Shown piece by piece: positions 59,557 through 64,000 of a DNA stretch of 64,000 nt. How positions within the stretch are numbered: the first letter of the stretch is position 1; each line of letters opens with the position of its first letter. The translations under genes and the position numbers were made by a program. Source of the stretch: Golubevia sp. BC0850 (Eukaryota; Basidiomycota; Exobasidiomycetes; Golubeviales; Golubeviaceae); contig JAAVVG010000010.1 in NCBI GenBank assembly GCA_012976225.1, forward strand, positions 682,001-746,000. The letters are read 5' to 3'. The notes under the pieces were generated by a model. That model had not been told where the DNA came from, made no database searches, and worked only from the letters and a program-made list of their open reading frames with translations.

Positions 59557-60639
59557 GATCTTTGGAGGGAGAAGTTTCGAGGCTTCTGTGATAGTTTCTT
59601 TCACAGTTTTGAGTCTCGTCAAGCTAAGATAGGCTCTGGAGTTGTGATATACTATCTTCACTTGTGATGTTCTGTTCGTGTAGTATCGTAATTTTCTTCG
59701 ACTCTTCACAATTGTGTATTCTTCGATAAAATTCATTTTAGATTCCCCAGGTGGTCCAATGGAACTCTGGGAGAAGAGGCAAAGAAGAAGAGGCGACGTC
59801 GACCCTTTTGAGGAGGAGATTCTCTGTTGGTAGCCGTCTTTGTTCTCAGATCAATGCTGGGTGTGGAACCAAAAGACCTCAAAAACTAAGGACTTCGTGA
59901 TTATGACTAGAAGAAAGATTTTTATCGCTCTCGACTGACCATTATCTGAGTGGCGACCAGGGGTGAGTAAAGTCGCGAGCAATCAATCTGTAGATCAACG
60001 CCCCTCTGATTTTCTACTTTCTCACGTGACCGTCAGTCTTGAACGTTTGAGACTCAAGAAGTGTGCCATAAACACCTGCATCTGCGCGAATCTGACAGCC
60101 TCAGATCCTTCCCAAATCGAGAGGTCAGCCTCAACGTTAGCGGAGTCACAACCCCTCTCTCAGTCCACGCTCATCAGATCTTAAGAGTGAGGTGGCAAAG
60201 GATTCTTGGCCGAGGTCTCATCTTGGAGAATTGAGAGTACAAGTGGAAGAAATAGAGAGGTTTGTTCGCCGTGGCGTATGTGTGGCGTCCAACGGCGTTC
60301 GAAGTGCGCCCAAGTGAGAAGCGCAAATGCGCAATCAAACCATCTCTCAACATTTTTCTTTAGGAAACTAAAATTCTCCAACCTTGTGCAATATCTAGAA
60401 AATTCAGAAACCACTATCTTTGGCGTTTCCCCGCCTTTAAAACGCCACACTTTTCTCCACTCCCTCCTTTTTTAACCTCGCGTTCGAGACGGCCAACACT
60501 GTGAAGCATTGCCATCACTTTTCGCTCGAAGAGTATAAAAGGAGACAGATCGGGAGGTCAATCCTCGATTCCAACCCACTTATCAACAGCTTCTCAACTT
60601 CTACCTCACTTCTCGAATCTCAACTCTCATATCCCAACC
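59557..60639. promoter_or_regulatory. Intergenic, 1.08 kb, with lysozyme promoter
   Basis: Contains TATAAAA at 60534-60540, 100 bp upstream of the lysozyme ATG, and a TC-rich leader. It also has a TTTAAAACGCC box near 60435. Short ORFs (59963-60184, 60181-60450) have no domain signature. Confidence 0.5.
60534..60540 (+). promoter_or_regulatory. TATA box of the lysozyme gene
   Basis: TATAAAA, 100 bp before the ATG at 60640, followed by a C/T-rich leader. It is the clearest canonical TATA box I saw in this window, and fits a regulated secreted protein. Confidence 0.65.
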
Positions 60640-61448
60640 ATGAAGATCTTCTTTACCGCCCTTCTCTCCTTCATTACTCTCTCTTCTTTCTTTGCCTCTG
60701 TCCAAGGAGCTAAATTGAATGCGGCAGGAGTCTCTCTCATCGAAGAGTTTGAAGGCTACAGATCAGACTTCTACACTGACGCTACGGGCCACAAGACAAT
60801 CTGCTACGGCTACAACTGTGATGCTCATGATTGCTCTGGTCTCAGACCACCTCTTTCAAAAGCCCGTTGCACTACTCTCTTGGAGTCAACCTTGAAGACT
60901 TACGAAGACTGCGTGAGTTACAAGCTGCCCCTTCTCTTTCCTGTGCCGATCCCGAACTGATCCGCCTAGAGAAAGCGGTCACTGACGCTTCAGCATTTTC
61001 CGTTTTGCTTTGGCTCCAAATCCAGGCTTGCGCGATGAAAGGAATGGCCAAGGCCAATGCAAATGGTGCGTTGGTACCCTGAAATTCTCATTCTCTATTT
61101 TGCGAAAAACTCTCTGATATCTCTTCAATTTTTCATTCCCTCAGAATACGCTGGTCTTGTGTCATTTGCCTACAACGCAGGATGTGGAAGGTGAGTCCCG
61201 TGGTCAGCCAAAAGGAGATATCGTGCCAAAGAGTTGACGCGGACTTTCTTCCCATCTCAATCTTCTCAATCCGCTCCTGCAGCCTCCAAAGCACTTTCCC
61301 TGGAGCTGTCGCCAAAGGAAACTTCGCTGGAATTGCGGATGTGCTTCCTAAAACCAATACTTTGAACGGTCTTCCAGGTCTGGTCAGACGTCGGAAGGCT
61401 GAAGCCGCCTTAATGAGAAAGCCAACTTCTGCCAAGAGTGGATGCTAG
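60640..61448 (+). CDS. Secreted GH24 (T4-type) lysozyme
   Basis: Predicted to cleave bacterial peptidoglycan outside the cell. Four exons, 60640-60912, 61026-61065, 61145-61190 and 61283-61448, give 174 aa. Signal peptide at 1-23 (KIFFTALLSFITLSSFFASV, then QG). Mature core: LNAAGVSLIEEFEGYRSDFY, with Glu38, Asp47 and Thr53 spaced exactly as the T4 lysozyme catalytic triad E11-D20-T26. The short exons rebuild GLVSFAYNAGCG, the GH24 helix motif, and a C-terminal NGLPGLVRRRKAEAALM, as in phage endolysins. Several Cys (CYGYNCDAHDC, DCACAMKG, NAGCGS, final SGC), absent from phage enzymes, suggest disulfides suited to secretion. GH24 is phage/bacterial in origin, so ancient transfer to fungi is likely. 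The introns show it is now a normal fungal gene. Confidence 0.88.
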
Positions 61449-61877
61449 GAATTTGAAGGACCCGAGGAAGCTCAGATTTTACGCGACAAGGAAGAGGCTG
61501 GACCTTTCTTTTTCTCACTTCAGTACGAGCGCCTTTTTCGTTTCTCCCTTGCAATCGATACCTGTACCTGATTTTACTTTGTTGCTCCCATTTCTAATGA
61601 TCTATCATGTTCCCAGAGCTTCTTACCAACTGAGAGATCCACTGCACTTACTTAAAGTCTTAGACTCTTAGCATCTGATCAGACGACGCGTCTCCAAATC
61701 ACACGAATACTGAGCGAAACACGCGAACAAGAACGTGAATCAATTAAGTTAACTTAATGATAGACTTCTACAGACACCCTAGAGAAACTTGCAAATCAAA
61801 TGAAACCAAGTCGAGATCAACCAGCTAGACCCAACGTGCTTCATCTCAAGTTCCTTTCCTTAAATGAAACATGTTTC
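61449..61877. other. Intergenic between convergent genes
   Basis: 3' flanks of the lysozyme and LHS1 genes. Contains a TTAAGTTAACTTAA palindrome at about 61745-61758. No gene recognised. Confidence 0.5.
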
Positions 61878-64000
61878 CTAAAGTTCTTCATGGGCAGGTT
61901 TCTTTTCTTCCTTCTTTTCCTCTTTCTCCTCTTCCTTGATCTTTTCTTCCTCTACCTTCTTCTCCTTCTTACTCGGTCTAGTCTTTGGAATTTTCCTTCT
62001 AGCTAATTTCTTCCTAGTATCATTCAATTTCTTAGCTCTCTTCTCACATTCCTCATTCTCAATAGCAGGATCCATATCCAAAGTTCTTTTCTCCTGGAGC
62101 GCTTTACCTTCTTCGAACCATTTTGTATCCTTCTCCAAACTCTCCTTCAGAGCATCTAGTTCGGTTACCGAATATTTAGAAGAACCTCCCGATTCCATAG
62201 CTTCAGTTAAATTGGTTCTAGCTTCAGTTAAGAATTCTTGAGTTGAAGAGATGGCGGAAGTAAGGATTTTGAAAGCAGTATCTCTGGCACTTGCACTTGC
62301 GATTCTCTTGTCGATAGGTTTGATTAACTTTTCCATTTCTCTTTTCTTATCTTTGAGAGCACTGTGATCAGCTTTCTCTTCAGCATCAGTTCCGAACCAC
62401 TTTCCGACTTCTGCTAACTTCTTCTTCAGAGCTTCTCTTTCTGACTTTTGAGATGCTTTGACGAACTTAGATTCAACGTCATCTTCAGAGTCGACTAAAG
62501 ATCTTGCGTGGTAGAAGTAAGCTTCCAATTCGTTTCTGGCAGTATCCCTCTGAGCCCTCCTCTCAGTGGCTTTGTCGGCTAAGTAGAGTCTGTCCTTTGA
62601 AGCCTTCAATTCGTCTCCGCCAATAGGTTTTGGAGCTAGTAAACCAGATTGGGAAGCTCTAGTGTAAGCTGCTAGCTTGACAACTCTGTCCTTTGGTTCT
62701 GGAGCCGGCTTCTTCTTCTCTTGAGGTGAGGTTGAGTTTGAGGAATCAGTAGAATTCTCGTCTGTTAGGCCTTCGTCTAGAGGATCTTCTTCCTCCGCTC
62801 CGGCACCAGCCTTCTTCCCACTAAACCAGCTCTTCAAGACTCCAGCGATTCCACCTTCATTCTTTGGCTTGACAGTTAGAGTGGCTCCATCGACGATGTA
62901 AATTCCAGAAGGTCTGCTTGCGATCGTCACATTTACGTGAGTGAACACGTTATCCATCTCACCTGCATCTTTCAATTCTTGTAGAGCTTCCTTGATCCCA
63001 TCGATCTTGATATCGTATAATCCTAGTTTCTCAGTCGAAGTTTCCTCTTCACTCAAACCTAATTTCAGAGCATCTTCCTTAGAGTAAGAGAAAGAGAAAC
63101 CGAAGTCATCATGAACGTCGTGGTATTCACGAGTGAGAGTGACTCCTTCCTTAGCATCTCCAACGTCGAGACTTCCTCTTGGGAAGAGGACTTCTTCCTT
63201 TCGTAGAGCTCCGTCATCTCCCCTTTCTCTGATCCTGACTTCGAAAGCGTGAGCATCTTTAGCTTGAATGGCTTTCATTCTGAATTGAGGGTTGAAAGAA
63301 GCTCCATAGAAAGCTGCTCCCATGACTGCTGCTTCATCCGCGTTGAGGTTCTGAGCGATGAGAGAAGTTGGAACTGAAGCGTGGGTCTTGAGGGCGTTTT
63401 GGACTAGAGGAACTCTTGAGCCTCCACCGACTAGGACCAGAGAGGCGAGATCAGACTGGTAGGAAATGGTTTGCTGGTTAGAAGAAGTTACGAACGCATA
63501 CATCCAACTTCCTCTAGAGATGTTCACTCACCATGGAGACTCCAGCGTTCTTCAATGCATCTTCAACCGGTCTTGAAAAGCCTTCTTCCAGACCTTTATC
63601 CTTTACTCTCTTTTCGAACTCCTCTCTATCAATTTTAGATCTGAAGTCAACATCCTCAGCCAATCCTTCAACACTAGTGGCTGCGAAAGCATTAGCACTT
63701 AGAATGTGTTTAACCCGGTTAGCTTCACTCAGTAGTCTAGTCATAGCTCTATCATTTTCTCTAAGAGGAGTCTTGAGCTTGTCAGCTGATTTTTCGTTAA
63801 ACTTTTCCACCAACATTTCTCTGATGATTAGATCGAGAGAGAGACCGTTTGAAGGTAGATCCCAACCAACTCCTAACATGTCGATTAGAACTGCTTCTTT
63901 TGAGGAACCGATCGATGCTAAGGAATCTCCGGGAGTTGAAATCATTGAGAATCGAGCTACTGTGGCTTTTGTTGAACCAGAACCAGAATCGTAAAAGAGG
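61878..64000 (-). CDS. LHS1: LHS1/GRP170 ER chaperone, 5' end beyond the window
   Basis: Hsp70-superfamily chaperone and nucleotide-exchange factor for Kar2/BiP in the ER lumen. Visible exons are 64000-63532 and 63455-61878, giving about 682 residues of the C-terminal two thirds. The nucleotide-binding domain ends with LSEANRVKHILSANAFAAT, then LVLVGGGSRVPLVQNAL and NADEAAVMGAAFYGA. A beta domain and a large acidic insertion (EEEDPLDEGLTDENSTDSS) follow. Next comes the long helical domain (RNELEAYFYHARSLVD, LEKDTKWFEEGKALQE), then a Lys/Glu tail ending HEEL, an ER-retention signal variant of HDEL. HYOU1-type order and retention signal exclude cytosolic Hsp110. Confidence 0.93.

Noticed and set aside
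1-64000. CRISPR arrays, bacterial operons, transposons or virus-derived elements
   Set aside because: No spaced repeats, transposase, integrase, reverse transcriptase, terminal repeats or capsid-like proteins were seen on either strand.

Overview
The window is a gene-dense piece of a fungal nuclear genome, about 45-47% GC by eye. Genes are broken by many short introns, mostly GTGAGT...YAG and about 50-120 nt, with a few of 400-700 nt. Proteins with full families visible (CDK1, RIX7, DPP IV, BNA2, SYM1/Mpv17, COX9, frataxin, LHS1) are all eukaryotic. The intron density, the MADS/Rlm1 architecture and the IDO-type BNA2 fit a basidiomycete. I cannot name the genus; a Pucciniomycotina or Tremellomycetes relative is only a guess. 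I see no CRISPR array, no bacterial operon, no virus-derived element and no recognisable transposon.

Layout. 0.2-6.2 kb: CDK1 and a prolyl oligopeptidase (minus strand). 6.8-10.0 kb: Sds3-like Rpd3 corepressor subunit (minus), divergent from a YAR1-like ankyrin protein (10.4-11.6 kb) and a DOA1/UFD3-like WD40-PFU protein (11.8-13.9 kb). 14.2-16.2 kb: decayed F-box/leucine-rich gene (copy A). 16.4-19.7 kb: RIX7 ribosome-export AAA ATPase. 20.1-20.8 kb: small SQ-rich protein with an in-frame TGA. 21.6-25.5 kb: membrane dipeptidyl aminopeptidase, divergent from 25.8-30.1 kb, an apparent fusion of an RmlD/MAT2B-like reductase, a long coiled coil and a Vps5-type sorting nexin. 30.5-33.3 kb: AIM19 and a GNAT-like protein. 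33.5-34.9 kb: F-box copy B. 35.3-37.9 kb: EVE-domain protein and SYM1/Mpv17. 38.8-43.6 kb: MADS-box regulator and COX9. 44.0-45.3 kb: a third F-box-like remnant. 45.7-47.6 kb: BNA2. 48.1-49.9 kb: purine nucleoside phosphorylase and an unknown gene, both lacking their 5' ends on either side of a 114-nt poly(T) tract. 51.2-56.1 kb: 1388-residue protein of unknown function with a Cys-rich module. 56.6-58.2 kb: frataxin. 58.5-59.6 kb: unknown gene with an in-frame TGA. 60.6-61.4 kb: secreted GH24 (T4-type) lysozyme. 61.9 kb to the edge: LHS1/GRP170 ER chaperone, 5' end outside the window.

The genes are housekeeping neighbours, not one pathway. Loose themes are mitochondrial biology (COX9, frataxin, AIM19, SYM1), ribosome biogenesis (YAR1, RIX7) and serine peptidases of clan S9 (two). 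Exon coordinates were derived by hand from splice consensus, reading-frame phase and family alignment from memory. Most junctions are phase-consistent, but none has been checked against transcripts.
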